Assembly (NCBI GenBank): GCA_937915865.1 | Contig: CALGIG010000022.1 | Location: forward strand, 1-64,000 | Direction of reading: 5' to 3' | Source of the DNA: an uncultured Prolixibacteraceae bacterium | GTDB taxonomy: Bacteria; Bacteroidota; Bacteroidia; Bacteroidales; Prolixibacteraceae | DNA length: 64,000 bases | Shown here: positions 33,545 through 43,077 of the stretch, piece by piece | Layout of the letters: the number at the start of each line of letters is the position of its first letter | Position numbering within the stretch: the first letter of the stretch is position 1 | Notes under the pieces: model-generated | Databases searched by the model: none | Seen by the model: only the letters and a program-made list of their open reading frames with translations | What the model was told of the DNA's origin: nothing | Translations under genes and position numbers: made by a program

Positions 33545-34999
33545 TTATAAGCCAGTATCCATTTCGTCGCAAACCATTTGGCTAAACTGAACATCGCATG
33601 AAATAATAACCAGTGTGGCAGTGTTGGTTACCTCTAAGTTTCTAAAACTAAAATCCTGGCTTTGTGTATTCTGTAGAAATGTTTTTACCCCGTTCGGGTC
33701 AGTCGGCAATAAATATGAGTAATATTTGCCATCAATATTAAATCTGAATTCATATTCCTGACCGGCAACTAATTGAATCGTACAAATACCTTCTTCAAAC
33801 TTGAATGTTGTCCAGGAACCTGAGGAACCATTTTGTCTAAATTCACCAGGTATCGAAAGTCCTAACCCCATATTTGAATCGGGACAACTATAACGGGTTA
33901 CCAGTTTATAAGCTTTTAAACCACTTTTAGGTGTCACAGTAAAACTAGCAGTTCCATCACAAACAGATGAAAGGTTAACCGCTGAAGAAACATCATATTG
34001 CGCATCGCCAAATAGTTCAACCTTTACAGCTGGATTAGCAGTTGGGTAATAAATTTGTTCGATATATGTATCCGATGGAAACGAACATGTTATTCTGTCG
34101 GTTTTAGTAGAGTTATCCGAAAATGTAATCTTATAATCAAAAGCTCCTGAACCAGAACTCCCATCAGAAGATGAAACATGAATTTTAAGCCCTTTATCAC
34201 ACTTTGATTTACCAGTAGGTAAAACAGCACTGTATACAACTGAACTTGCAGACAAATTCCCGGTTTTTATCGGATTGGATGGTGGCATCGAATAACTGGT
34301 TGGGCTGGAATAATAAATTCCATAGTCAGAGAATTTAACATTGTCTTTTAGATTATTACATAGAATCGATCCGCTACCTAAAGCTAAGTACAGATTCCGA
34401 TATTCATAAGATGAACCAGTTGGCGATGCACTAATATCAAATAGATATAGAAGATTGGAAGAGGAAAGCTGATTATTAAAACTTATATCAAATGGTTCAT
34501 TATACCCTCCTACTTGAGCTGATTTAAGAGAGGAGACAGGATAAACTTTAATAGTAACATCCTTAGTTCCTTCTGTAGTATAACTTAAAAGTAAAGGAGC
34601 TGAGATATAGCTACTATTTTTAGCAATTACAGTTAATTCGATAGGATCTTGAGTGGTAACAGCAACATTAGGATCATATCCAACTTCAACATATCCGGTA
34701 CTTGTAGAAAAAGAAGTTTGCTTTTTCCCTGCGAACGTAATTAAATTACTTGAATCAGACCCATCAAACTGTACCTGAATGGGTTCTGTCGTGCTTAATT
34801 GCTGATTGTTTATATCGACTAACCGAATATTGATTTTGGTATTAATGAAGTTTCTGTCCAATAACAGAAGTGTTACTTTTTCTCCTGTTTCCTTGTCTTT
34901 TGACGGATCCTTAAAAAGATCCTTACATGAGATGATTCCTGATACGAAGAAAAGAATTGTCAAAAGAGTATATAATCTATATTTAATTTTAACTAACAT
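33545..34999 (-). CDS. Large lipoprotein of unknown function
   Basis: 484 residues. Lipobox 'SGIISC' with C25, then acidic and Lys-rich linker and Ig-like beta-rich modules ('VTLLLLDRNFINTKINIRLVDINNQQLSTTEPIQVQFDG'), ending 'NLEVTNTATLVIISCDVQFSQM'. Many Ser/Thr/Tyr residues. An outer-membrane surface lipoprotein is likely. It starts 18 bp after the beta-barrel gene stop, so both are one operon. DNA here is visibly AT-richer than the neighbours, suggesting an accessory pair. Family not recognised. Confidence 0.78.
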   Translation of the reverse strand: MLVKIKYRLYTLLTILFFVSGIISCKDLFKDPSKDKETGEKVTLLLLDRNFINTKINIRLVDINNQQLSTTEPIQVQFDGSDSSNLITFAGKKQTSFSTSTGYVEVGYDPNVAVTTQDPIELTVIAKNSSYISAPLLLSYTTEGTKDVTIKVYPVSSLKSAQVGGYNEPFDISFNNQLSSSNLLYLFDISASPTGSSYEYRNLYLALGSGSILCNNLKDNVKFSDYGIYYSSPTSYSMPPSNPIKTGNLSASSVVYSAVLPTGKSKCDKGLKIHVSSSDGSSGSGAFDYKITFSDNSTKTDRITCSFPSDTYIEQIYYPTANPAVKVELFGDAQYDVSSAVNLSSVCDGTASFTVTPKSGLKAYKLVTRYSCPDSNMGLGLSIPGEFRQNGSSGSWTTFKFEEGICTIQLVAGQEYEFRFNIDGKYYSYLLPTDPNGVKTFLQNTQSQDFSFRNLEVTNTATLVIISCDVQFSQMVCDEMDTGL

Positions 35000-35017
35000 A
35001 ATTTTAGTGTTTTAAGA

Positions 35018-35713
35018 TTAGAATTTAACCAATTTATAGGAAAGTGAAAATTTTAAAACAGGATAAACTGTATACTGTTTTATTTGTTTTTCCAATCTCG
35101 CTTCGTACTGTTGATCGGGATTTGATGTTGGAGATAATAATCCTGTTGCATTAATTGTAATATCAGGAGAACCCTGATAATATCCACCTATTTCAAAGGC
35201 AAAAGCAACTCTGTTATTAAAACCTAAAGTTCGGCCAAAGCCTATTCCAAGGTAAGGAGAAATCTGCAGTGAAGGGTCAACCTGAAAATTAAATGTTCCA
35301 ATCTTTTCTTTCGAAATTAAAATATCTCCAAATTCCATATCACTTGCAGCTCTACCATCAAGTACTCCATGGAACATGTTATATCCAACTCCGGCGGTAA
35401 AAAATATAGTCTTTAAAGGGTAAAAATCAAAAAAGAGAGATAGACTACCAGTTTTATAGTCAGCATCAGCATTATATTCCACAGATTCTTCAGAAAAACT
35501 AAAATTAGTTTTATAGCGCAACTGCTCGTAACCCAAACGAATATCCATTCGTTTGTGAAAGTTATAGACCATATCACCACCAATTCCATTTGTGGATGCC
35601 TTTATGGCTATTCCAATTCCTTTACTCGATAAATTATTATCCTGAGATAAACAACTTAAAGAAATAGAAGTCATTAAAAAAATGCTCAAAGTTAGTTTAA
35701 CATACGGCTTCAT
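35018..35713 (-). CDS. Outer-membrane beta-barrel protein
   Basis: 231 residues with signal peptide ('SLSCLSQ'). Alternating hydrophobic strands ('MDIRLGYEQLRYKTNF', 'GSLSLFFDFYPLKTIFFTAGVGYNMF', 'ISPYLGIGFGRTLGF', 'VAFAFEIGGYYQGSP') and C-terminal 'YPVLKFSLSYKLVKF' ending in Phe are hallmarks of small OM barrels. Co-transcribed with the downstream lipoprotein gene; perhaps they form a surface complex. Confidence 0.82.
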   Translation of the reverse strand: MKPYVKLTLSIFLMTSISLSCLSQDNNLSSKGIGIAIKASTNGIGGDMVYNFHKRMDIRLGYEQLRYKTNFSFSEESVEYNADADYKTGSLSLFFDFYPLKTIFFTAGVGYNMFHGVLDGRAASDMEFGDILISKEKIGTFNFQVDPSLQISPYLGIGFGRTLGFNNRVAFAFEIGGYYQGSPDITINATGLLSPTSNPDQQYEARLEKQIKQYTVYPVLKFSLSYKLVKF

Positions 35714-36050
35714 TCAGTAGAAATTAAGATTAATAAAAAATATCCACTCTTTTTTCATCTCATCAAATAGGTCATATACAAATATATAATATTGACTTTA
35801 TAAAACACCGGGAAATCGCCTTTAAAATTTCAGTTTTGCACAAACTCAATTTTATCGCGATACGGTTAAGTTATTATGTTCCCTGGTGCAATTTCTACTA
35901 TGTTATTACCATTAACACAACCTTTTAGAAGCGTAGCGCTGATAGTTTGGTAAAGTAAGAACAACCCAAGTGATAACCTGAGGTGGTAGCGTTGATATTT
36001 GATGGTATAAGCGATTCCTTTACATATAGCATCATCAATCAAATTGCAGA
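35714..36050. other. Intergenic stretch with a weak direct repeat
   Basis: No gene seen. Two related segments, GTAGCGCTGATAGTTTGGTA (35933) and GTAGCGTTGATATTTGATGG (35986), are 53 bp apart, perhaps a worn repeat. The rest is AT-rich. Confidence 0.4.
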
Positions 36051-36083
36051 ATAAAAAAAGCCGGAACTTTGCAGATCCGGCTT
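36051..36083 (-). terminator. Terminator of eno
   Basis: On the minus strand AAGCCGGA (36083-36076) pairs with TCCGGCTT (36065-36058), followed by a seven-T run. Confidence 0.85.
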
Positions 36084-36102
36084 ATAAAAGTTTTTCAAAA
36101 CA

Positions 36103-37404
36103 TTACTTTTTAAGTACTTTTTTGTATCCATATATAGCAGAAGCACCTAATTCTTCTTCTATACGAAGTAATTGATTGTATTTGGCCATACGATCGGAGC
36201 GGCTCAACGAACCAGTTTTAATCTGTCCGGCATTCGTTGCAACAGCGATATCAGCAATTGTAGAATCTTCGGTCTCTCCTGAGCGGTGAGAAGTTACCGA
36301 AGTATAACCAGCACGGTGCGCCATTTCAATAGCATCCAAAGTTTCAGTTAGTGTACCAATCTGGTTAACTTTAACAAGGATTGAGTTACCAGCTCCCAAT
36401 TCTATACCTTTTTTCAGGTACTCCACGTTGGTTACAAATAAGTCGTCGCCAACCAACTGGCATTTGTCGCCAAGTTTTTTGGTTAAGGCAACCCAGCCAT
36501 CCCAATCATTTTCGCACATTCCGTCCTCTATTGAATCGATTGGGAAATTGGCAACTAAATTTGCAAGGAATTCTACTTGTTCTGCCGAATTTCTTCTAGC
36601 ACCAGTGGTTCCTTCAAATTTCGAATAGTCATAAATACCATCTTTATAAAATTCGGAAGAAGCGCAATCTAATGCAATTGAAACATCGCCTCCGTCTTCG
36701 GCCCTACCTGGTTTATAACCGGCATTTTTTATAGCTTTTATAATACTGTTCAAAGCGTCTTCCGTTCCATCCAGTGCAGGAGCAAAACCACCTTCGTCTC
36801 CAACAGCTGTACTTAATCCTCTATCATGAAGGACTTTTTTCAGATGATGGAAAACTTCGGCACCCATACGTAAGCCTTCGCGAAACGATTTGGCGCCAAT
36901 CGGACGAATCATAAATTCCTGGAATGCAATGGGCGCATCAGAATGTGAACCACCATTGATAATATTCATCATAGGGACCGGCAGAGTTTTTGCATTTGTT
37001 CCACCAATGTAACGATACAACGGAACATCCAACGCATTGGCAGCAGCACGGGCAACAGCCAGCGAAACACCAAGCATAGCATTGGCGCCCAGTTTCGATT
37101 TGGTTTTTGTACCATCAAGCGCCAACAATTTTTTATCAATAGCTACCTGGTTCGAAGCATCTAAACCAATAATTTCTTTTGCAATAACGGTATTAACATT
37201 GGCAACAGCTTTAAGAACACCTTTCCCAAGGTAACGGCCTTTATCACCATCACGTAACTCAAGTGCTTCATTTTCGCCAGTTGAAGCCCCTGAAGGAACA
37301 GCAGCGCGCCCAACAGCACCACATTCCAACGTAATTTCTACCTCAACAGTTGGATTTCCACGTGAATCCAAAATTTCTCTACCAACTACTTTATCAATAA
37401 GCAT
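36103..37404 (-). CDS. eno: Enolase
   Basis: 433 residues from ATG at 37404 (MLIDKVVGREILDSRGNPTVEVEI), the conserved start; ATG at 37428 would add eight residues. Catalytic and metal motifs: 'AVPSGASTGE', 'MMNIINGGSHSD', 'VGDEGGFAP', 'SIEDGMCENDWDGW', 'LVGDDLFVTN', 'LVKVNQIGTLTET' and 'SHRSGETED'. It interconverts 2-phosphoglycerate and phosphoenolpyruvate in glycolysis. Transcribed alone with a clean terminator. Confidence 0.98.
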   Translation of the reverse strand: MLIDKVVGREILDSRGNPTVEVEITLECGAVGRAAVPSGASTGENEALELRDGDKGRYLGKGVLKAVANVNTVIAKEIIGLDASNQVAIDKKLLALDGTKTKSKLGANAMLGVSLAVARAAANALDVPLYRYIGGTNAKTLPVPMMNIINGGSHSDAPIAFQEFMIRPIGAKSFREGLRMGAEVFHHLKKVLHDRGLSTAVGDEGGFAPALDGTEDALNSIIKAIKNAGYKPGRAEDGGDVSIALDCASSEFYKDGIYDYSKFEGTTGARRNSAEQVEFLANLVANFPIDSIEDGMCENDWDGWVALTKKLGDKCQLVGDDLFVTNVEYLKKGIELGAGNSILVKVNQIGTLTETLDAIEMAHRAGYTSVTSHRSGETEDSTIADIAVATNAGQIKTGSLSRSDRMAKYNQLLRIEEELGASAIYGYKKVLKK

Positions 37405-37646
37405 TGTGTTTTTGTTTAAATTAAACATAAATATATAATATTCACAAATCTGATTCTCAACTTACAATCATTTCAGCCAACTATACAAAAATAATAAAAG
37501 CAACCGAAGTTATTTTAATATTGGCTTTTCTCATTCAAATAAAACAACAAACATTAACAAGTATTGTTAATTCATACTCTGAATTTTGGAAAAATAAGTA
37601 GACTGATTCGCCCCAAACTTATATCTTGCCGGTACAAATTAGAAGT

Positions 37647-39077
37647 ATGGTAAAATTTCTCACCTATTTATTTGCATTTGCATTTTTTACCGACAGCGGT
37701 TTCTGTCAACCGGCCGATGCCATTCAACAAATAGTTGAAACCTGGCAAAAGTCTACATTACTTGCCAATGCAGGTATTGGAATTGCCGTGTACGACGCGA
37801 GTTCGGGCGAAGCTTTGCTACGTACTGAACCTCAACTCAGTCTGGTACCAGCTTCAGTTTTTAAGATTGTCACCACATCGACTGCCCTCGAAGTTTTTGG
37901 GCCAAACTACCGGTTTAAAACAACGCTTGGCTATTCAGGGACGATAAAAAACGATACGCTTTGGGGCGATTTGCTGATTGTTGGAGGAGGCGATCCAACT
38001 TTGGGATCAAGCTACTTTCCGGAAACAAAAGGCTTTTTAAACGAATGGGCAAAAACATTGGCCGGCAATCATATTCGTGTGGTTAAAGGACGTTTGATCG
38101 TGGACTCTTCTGTTTACGAAAAAGTTCAGGTGCCCGACAGTTGGGCGTGGGAAGATTTGGGAAGTTATTATGGCGCGGGAGCAAGCGGATTATCGGTTTT
38201 CGATAATGTGTTTGAAATTCACCTGAAGTCGCCGCAAATTACTGACCAGCTAACAACAGTGATAAGAACTGTGCCTGAAATCCCTGGCTTGGAGTTGCAA
38301 AATGATGTGCGTTCGGCAGATATAAATGATGATCAGTGGTATGTTTTTGGGAATCCGGAAGACAGTCGCCGCGTTATTCGCGGAATTATTCCAAAAGGGA
38401 GGAACGATTTTGTTGTAAAGGCGTCAATTCCATATCCGGCAGTTGTCTTGTCGTACGAATTCAGAGCCCGGTTACGAAAATATGGCGTTGAAATTGCCGG
38501 TAATACTGTTTACGAGAAAGCAAATCCTGCAAATATTACTTTAACGGAAACACTTTCGCCGCCATTGAGCGAGATAATCAAATTGACCAACCACGAAAGC
38601 ATTAATTTGTTTGCTGAACATTTGCTGAAACATCTTGCATGGCAGAAGGATGGAATAGGCACAACAAAGGGCGGTTGTCAGTTTATTCAGGATTTTTGGA
38701 AAGAAAAAGGGTTGCCTATGGAAGGCTTTTTTATGAACGATGGCAGCGGCTTGTCGAGGTTCGATGCCATTACTGCCGATCAAATGTGCCGGATACTCAA
38801 TTATATGCACTCTAGCGCCAATTACGAAGCATTTTTAAAGTCAATGCCAATGGCGGGATATGGAACTCTCACTGCTTTCAGTCCGGAGAATTTTCCGGAT
38901 GGATGTTTACATGCCAAAAGTGGCTCGATGACCAGGGTGCGTTGTTTTGCGGGTTATTTAAAAACAACCACAGGAAAGGAAATATCCTTTGCAGTTATGC
39001 TGAATAATTTTTCGTGCACCATGAAGGAAGCAACTCATAAAATTGAAGCGTTGCTAGTGGAGGTAAGGAAACTATAG
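37647..39077 (+). CDS. dacB: PBP4-type D-Ala-D-Ala carboxypeptidase/endopeptidase
   Basis: 476 residues from ATG at 37647 (a TTG at 37626 is in frame but less likely). Signal peptide ends near 'GFCQ'. Penicillin-binding motifs: SxxK as S70-V-F-K73, SxN as S318-I-N320, and K424-S-G. 'IVGGGDPTLGSSYF' is the typical PBP4 domain II motif. It trims or cuts peptidoglycan cross-links in the periplasm, adding to the cell-wall theme of this region. Confidence 0.93.
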   Translation: MVKFLTYLFAFAFFTDSGFCQPADAIQQIVETWQKSTLLANAGIGIAVYDASSGEALLRTEPQLSLVPASVFKIVTTSTALEVFGPNYRFKTTLGYSGTIKNDTLWGDLLIVGGGDPTLGSSYFPETKGFLNEWAKTLAGNHIRVVKGRLIVDSSVYEKVQVPDSWAWEDLGSYYGAGASGLSVFDNVFEIHLKSPQITDQLTTVIRTVPEIPGLELQNDVRSADINDDQWYVFGNPEDSRRVIRGIIPKGRNDFVVKASIPYPAVVLSYEFRARLRKYGVEIAGNTVYEKANPANITLTETLSPPLSEIIKLTNHESINLFAEHLLKHLAWQKDGIGTTKGGCQFIQDFWKEKGLPMEGFFMNDGSGLSRFDAITADQMCRILNYMHSSANYEAFLKSMPMAGYGTLTAFSPENFPDGCLHAKSGSMTRVRCFAGYLKTTTGKEISFAVMLNNFSCTMKEATHKIEALLVEVRKL

Positions 39078-39088
39078 ATTCAAAAAAA

Positions 39089-39115
39089 GCCCCGTTTCTC
39101 AACGAGGCCTTTTTA
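39089..39115. terminator. Bidirectional terminator between dacB and ilvC
   Basis: GCCCCGTT (39089-39096) and AACGAGGC (39101-39108) pair with one mismatch; T run on the plus side and A run upstream serve both strands. Confidence 0.65.
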
Positions 39116-39134
39116 AATAAGGGGAGCTGTTTAA

Positions 39135-40610
39135 TTAAAGGATTTTCTTCATCGCAGTCATTTCAGCACGTAATTCTTCACCGATGATTTCAATCGGATG
39201 ATAACGAATTATTTCGTTTACGCTGATTAACTGTTTATTGTCGACACCATTTCCTTTGCCCTCTCCATAAGCTTTTCCAATAACATCGGTGTCAATTTTC
39301 GACATAAAGTCGGCCAACAATGGCTTACACGCATGATCGAATAAATAGCAACCGTACTCGGCTGTGTCTGAAATAATACGGTTCATTTCGAATAATTTTT
39401 TACGTGCTATAGTATTTGCAATCAGTGGTACTTCATGAAGCGATTCATAGTAAGCTGATTCTTCTTTTATTCCGGCTTCAGTCATTGTTTCGAAGGCAAG
39501 CTCAACACCTGCTTTAACGAATGAAATCATCAAAACACCATTGTCGAAATATTCCTGTTCAGCAATATCCATTGTCCCTGCCGAAGTTTTTTCAAAAGCA
39601 GTTTCGCCGGTAGCTGCACGCCATGTCAACAATTTCACATCGTCGTTAGCCCAATCTTCCATCATGGTTTTCGAGAATTCGCCAGACATAATGTCGTCCA
39701 TGTGCTTCCAGAACAAGGGGCGCATAATACGTTTTAGTTCTTCTGAAAGTTCAAAAGCTTTAATTTTTGCAGGATTCGACAAACGATCCATCATGTTTGT
39801 GATGCCGCCATGTTTCAACGCTTCGGTTATAACTTCCCATCCATACTGTACCAATTTAGCGGCATAACCGGCATCAATTCCTTTTTCAACCATTTTATCA
39901 AACGAAAGAATTGAGCCTGTTTGCAACAAGCCACAAAGAATTGTTTGCTCGCCCATTAAGTCAGATTTAACTTCGGCAACAAACGACGAACGTAAAACAC
40001 CGGCTTTATCGGCCCCGGTTGCAACAGCGTATGCCTTTGCTATTTCAAGGCCGTCTCCGTTGGGATCATTTTCAGGATGAACTGCAATCAAGGTTGGGAC
40101 CCCAAAACCACGTTTGTATTCTTCGCGAACTTCAGAGCCAGGTGATTTGGGAGCAACCATAATGACAGTAATATCTTTGCGAATTTGCATCCCCTCTTCA
40201 ACGATGTTGAACCCATGAGAATATGAGAGTGTTGCACCATCTTTTATCAATGGCATTACTGTATTGATTACACCCGTATGTTGCTTATCCGGTGTTAAAT
40301 TGATAACCAAATCAGCCGATGGGATCATTTCGTCGTAAGTTCCAACTTTGAAACCATTTGAAGTTGCATTTTTATACGACTGACGCTGCTCTTTAATAGC
40401 CACGGCACGTAAAGTATAGGAAACATCCAGTCCTGAATCGCGCATATTCAAACCTTGGTTTAAGCCCTGGGCGCCGCAGCCTACAATAACAATTTTTTTA
40501 CCAATCAGTTTTTTTACGCCATCTGCAAATTCCGAATGGTCCATAAATTCGCAGGTTCCCAGTTGTGCCAACTGTAAACGAAGTGGAAGTGTGTTAAAAT
40601 AATTTGCCAT
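39135..40610 (-). CDS. ilvC: Ketol-acid reductoisomerase
   Basis: 491 residues, the long class II form as in E. coli. NADPH-binding 'IVIVGCGAQGLNQGLNMRDSG' near residue 37, 'APKSPGSEVREEYKRGFGVPTLIAVHP', metal-binding 'VKSDLMGEQTILCGLLQTG', and a duplicated C-terminal domain. It converts acetolactate to dihydroxyisovalerate in Val/Ile/Leu synthesis. It is separate from ilvDBN, with an AraC regulator and a DUF4251 gene in between, all on the minus strand. Confidence 0.97.
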   Translation of the reverse strand: MANYFNTLPLRLQLAQLGTCEFMDHSEFADGVKKLIGKKIVIVGCGAQGLNQGLNMRDSGLDVSYTLRAVAIKEQRQSYKNATSNGFKVGTYDEMIPSADLVINLTPDKQHTGVINTVMPLIKDGATLSYSHGFNIVEEGMQIRKDITVIMVAPKSPGSEVREEYKRGFGVPTLIAVHPENDPNGDGLEIAKAYAVATGADKAGVLRSSFVAEVKSDLMGEQTILCGLLQTGSILSFDKMVEKGIDAGYAAKLVQYGWEVITEALKHGGITNMMDRLSNPAKIKAFELSEELKRIMRPLFWKHMDDIMSGEFSKTMMEDWANDDVKLLTWRAATGETAFEKTSAGTMDIAEQEYFDNGVLMISFVKAGVELAFETMTEAGIKEESAYYESLHEVPLIANTIARKKLFEMNRIISDTAEYGCYLFDHACKPLLADFMSKIDTDVIGKAYGEGKGNGVDNKQLISVNEIIRYHPIEIIGEELRAEMTAMKKIL

Positions 40611-40809
40611 TTTCTTCTATTTCTTAAATGTAAACTTCTCATCTGTTTTGAGTAATACAAAGCAACGCAATATTTATAAAATTGAAGTGGAAAAATGAAT
40701 GAATTTTAGGTATTTTTCATGGATTTAAAAAAAATGTTGCATCAGCTAATTTTTGTATCATCTTTAATTCAATTAGTTACCAATAGCTATATTTTGGTAA
40801 TTTTTCCAG

Positions 40810-41697
40810 CTATATCAAGGATTCTGATCTGAATTGAAGTGGCGTGATCCCGGTTTCCCGTTTGAAGAATTTAGTAAAATACGATTGATCTTCGAAACTA
40901 AGCTGGTTGGCAATTTCGGTAACAGTGAGGTTGGTATGTACCAGCAAACGCTTTATTTCGAGCAATTGTTTGGCCTTAATCATTTGCGATGAGGTTTTGC
41001 CAGTCAACAGCTTGACTGTTTGTGTAAGATGATTGGGTGTAACTCCGAGTATCTCGGCATACTGCTTTATCGCTAAGTTACGGGCATAATTTTCCTCAAG
41101 TAAATGAAAAAACTGCTTAACCAGAATTTGTCCTTTACTTCTCTGGCTAAGTGGTTCATTCTCATGATAGCGTGCAGCACAGGTAGTTAAAATTAAATCG
41201 AGCAACGAGCATAACATTTCAAATTTATATTCTCCTGAAAGGTCGGCCTCTGCAATACTTTGGCGAAACAATGTTTCAAGAAAATGGACATCATTGAAAT
41301 TGGAGAGCAACAATGGTGGATTATCCTGATGAATTGTATAAAAAAACGGAAATTCAACCAAACTATTTTGGTTGCGCCGGTTAAGTAGATAGAAATCGGC
41401 ATTGAACAAGAAAATGTAGCCTTCAATATCGTGCGAGAGTTCCAATTTGTGAGCTTGCCCTGGCGACATAAAGAAAACACAAGGCGGTTTTATTTCATAT
41501 TTATTTCCATCGATAACATGAAAACCTGTTCCTTGATTTAAATAAAGAACTTCAAAAAAATCATGCCGGTGAGGGTATTTTACTGCAAAATGGCGATTAG
41601 CATCGAAAATTTCAACCTGAAATTGTTGACTTTTTCGTTCTGGCTTGCTGAAATTGTGCAAACTGTATACAGGAAGTTGTTCGCCTTGCTGTTTCAT
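40810..41697 (-). CDS. AraC family transcriptional regulator
   Basis: 295 residues. N-terminal cupin-like ligand domain ('HFAVKYPHRHDFFEVLYLNQGTGFHVIDG' about 32-60). C-terminal double HTH: 'ARNLAIKQYAEILGVTPNHLTQTVKLLTGKTSSQMI' and 'TVTEIANQLSFEDQSYFTKFFKRETGITPLQFR'. A sugar or small-molecule sensor by family; targets unknown. A 10-bp inverted repeat with a T run sits directly before its start codon, suggesting feedback control. Confidence 0.92.
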   Translation of the reverse strand: MKQQGEQLPVYSLHNFSKPERKSQQFQVEIFDANRHFAVKYPHRHDFFEVLYLNQGTGFHVIDGNKYEIKPPCVFFMSPGQAHKLELSHDIEGYIFLFNADFYLLNRRNQNSLVEFPFFYTIHQDNPPLLLSNFNDVHFLETLFRQSIAEADLSGEYKFEMLCSLLDLILTTCAARYHENEPLSQRSKGQILVKQFFHLLEENYARNLAIKQYAEILGVTPNHLTQTVKLLTGKTSSQMIKAKQLLEIKRLLVHTNLTVTEIANQLSFEDQSYFTKFFKRETGITPLQFRSESLI

Positions 41698-41731
41698 AAA
41701 AAAAGTACTTTCGCATTGCTACGAAAGTACT
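41698..41731 (-). promoter_or_regulatory. Hairpin with T run abutting the AraC start codon
   Basis: AGTACTTTCG (41731-41722 on minus) pairs perfectly with CGAAAGTACT (41713-41704), loop TAGCAATG, followed by T residues up to the ATG at 41697. It could act as an operator over the promoter (TACTTTCG resembles a -7 box) or as a terminator-like block in the leader. Confidence 0.5.
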
Positions 41732-41772
41732 AACAAATGATTAAAAAAATTAAACCCTGTGGAACATGAATT

Positions 41773-42315
41773 TTAAATAGATCGACCAACGTAAACCGAT
41801 GCTTTGGAATGTGGCACCAGATTGCCGTCAAATGTAAGTCGGCCCGAACTCAAGCCCGTTAACAAAGCGGTACTTTGCCCTGATGCGCCAATATCAAAGA
41901 ACAAGTCGTATATTCCGATTGGTGTCATTACATTTATTCGAAGTGTAAATGTTTTATTTTTTTCATTCTCATTCAATTCCCACTTGGTAATATCACCTCT
42001 GGCAGTAACCCCACCAACTCCATTAGGCCCTATCCTTGAATTTGATCCAATTTGGATAATAGCCTTAGTTGAATCGACCGAAACAAAATTAATCATTGAA
42101 ACTACAGGCACCCGAAAGCCATAGCGATCCTGTAACCAATTTGTCTCAAGCACAAAATTTTTATTTTCAAGCATTTGTCTGGTTATCTGAAAGTTTTTCT
42201 CAATTTCTGCTTTTCTTTTCTCTTTTCTGGATAAACCAGAATTTTCATTGTTAACCTGAGCAAACAAGAAACTTGCAGAAATGACAAGTGCGAATAGCAA
42301 TACTAATCGTTTCAT
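41773..42315 (-). CDS. DUF4251 secreted protein
   Basis: 180 residues with a signal peptide ending 'FLFAQ'. 'RKEKRKAEIEKNFQITRQMLENKNFVLE' followed by 'NFVSVDSTKAIIQIGSNSRIGPNGVGGVTARGDITKWEL' is the DUF4251 pattern, a periplasmic beta-rich family in Bacteroidota without known function. It lies between the ilvN terminator and the AraC gene; a leader of about 30 bp with GAAAGGAGA-like Shine-Dalgarno precedes it. Confidence 0.85.
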   Translation of the reverse strand: MKRLVLLFALVISASFLFAQVNNENSGLSRKEKRKAEIEKNFQITRQMLENKNFVLETNWLQDRYGFRVPVVSMINFVSVDSTKAIIQIGSNSRIGPNGVGGVTARGDITKWELNENEKNKTFTLRINVMTPIGIYDLFFDIGASGQSTALLTGLSSGRLTFDGNLVPHSKASVYVGRSI

Positions 42316-42449
42316 AGGTTTCTCCTTTCTTTTAAAATTTTCTAATCATCTACAATTACTATTCCGAAAATTGGAGAAATTTGGCCTGTTAGTTTTTTTT
42401 AGCAAATTTTAACCATTGTAAATCAACTGGTAGCTGAAATTTTGTAGAT

Positions 42450-42496
42450 AAAAAAAGTGCCTAAAGCTGAAATTGAATATTCAACTTTAGGCACTT
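42450..42496 (-). terminator. Terminator of the ilvDBN operon
   Basis: AAGTGCCTAAAG (42455-42466) pairs perfectly with CTTTAGGCACTT (42485-42496) around an 18-nt loop; on the minus strand a run of T follows (42456-42450). It ends the operon just after ilvN. Confidence 0.85.
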
Positions 42497-42519
42497 ATAC
42501 CTTAGGTTCTCTAAACGTT

Positions 42520-43065
42520 TTAATCAACCTGTTCGAGCATGGCGTCGCGCTCTTTTAGGAATACAGAAAGTCGTTCGATGGTACTTTTGGTAATAGCTAC
42601 CCTTCCCGAACGAATAAACTGCATAACGCCATACGTTGAATTAAGCTCCTCAAACAACTTCTGAGTTTCGCTGGTATGCCCGGTTTTCTCAATAACGATA
42701 TATTCGCGGGTAATTTCAAGGATACGTGCGCCAGAATTACGGATAATTTTTTCCACATCATTCGATTCGAACAGAAATTCTGTAGATACTTTATAAAGAG
42801 CCAATTCCTGGTAAATCATTTCGTCGTTGGTGTTGGCAAATACCTTAAGCACATCAACCACTTTTTCGAGTTGTCCAACAACTTTCTGTACACGGTCGGC
42901 AGTTTCGTTTATTACTATCGTAAATTTAAAAACACCGGTAATGGCCGATTCCGAAACAGTTAAACTGTCGATGTTTATTTTTCGGCGAGTAAAAATGATG
43001 GTGATCCGGCTCAACAACCCGATATGGTTTTCTGAGAAAACGGTTATGATATATTCTTGCTTCAT
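42520..43065 (-). CDS. ilvN: Acetolactate synthase small (regulatory) subunit
   Basis: 181 residues. N-terminal ACT domain 'YIITVFSENHIGLLSRITIIFTRRKINIDSLTVSESA', which binds valine for feedback inhibition, then 'QLEKVVDVLKVF' and the IlvN C-domain. Works with IlvB encoded upstream; the 171-bp gap holds a paired repeat element. Confidence 0.94.
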   Translation of the reverse strand: MKQEYIITVFSENHIGLLSRITIIFTRRKINIDSLTVSESAITGVFKFTIVINETADRVQKVVGQLEKVVDVLKVFANTNDEMIYQELALYKVSTEFLFESNDVEKIIRNSGARILEITREYIVIEKTGHTSETQKLFEELNSTYGVMQFIRSGRVAITKSTIERLSVFLKERDAMLEQVD

Positions 43066-43077
43066 AATAGTTTTATT

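Noticed and set aside
40611..40809. A second attenuator upstream of ilvC
   Set aside because: I found no Ile/Val/Leu-rich short ORF or terminator/antiterminator pair there.
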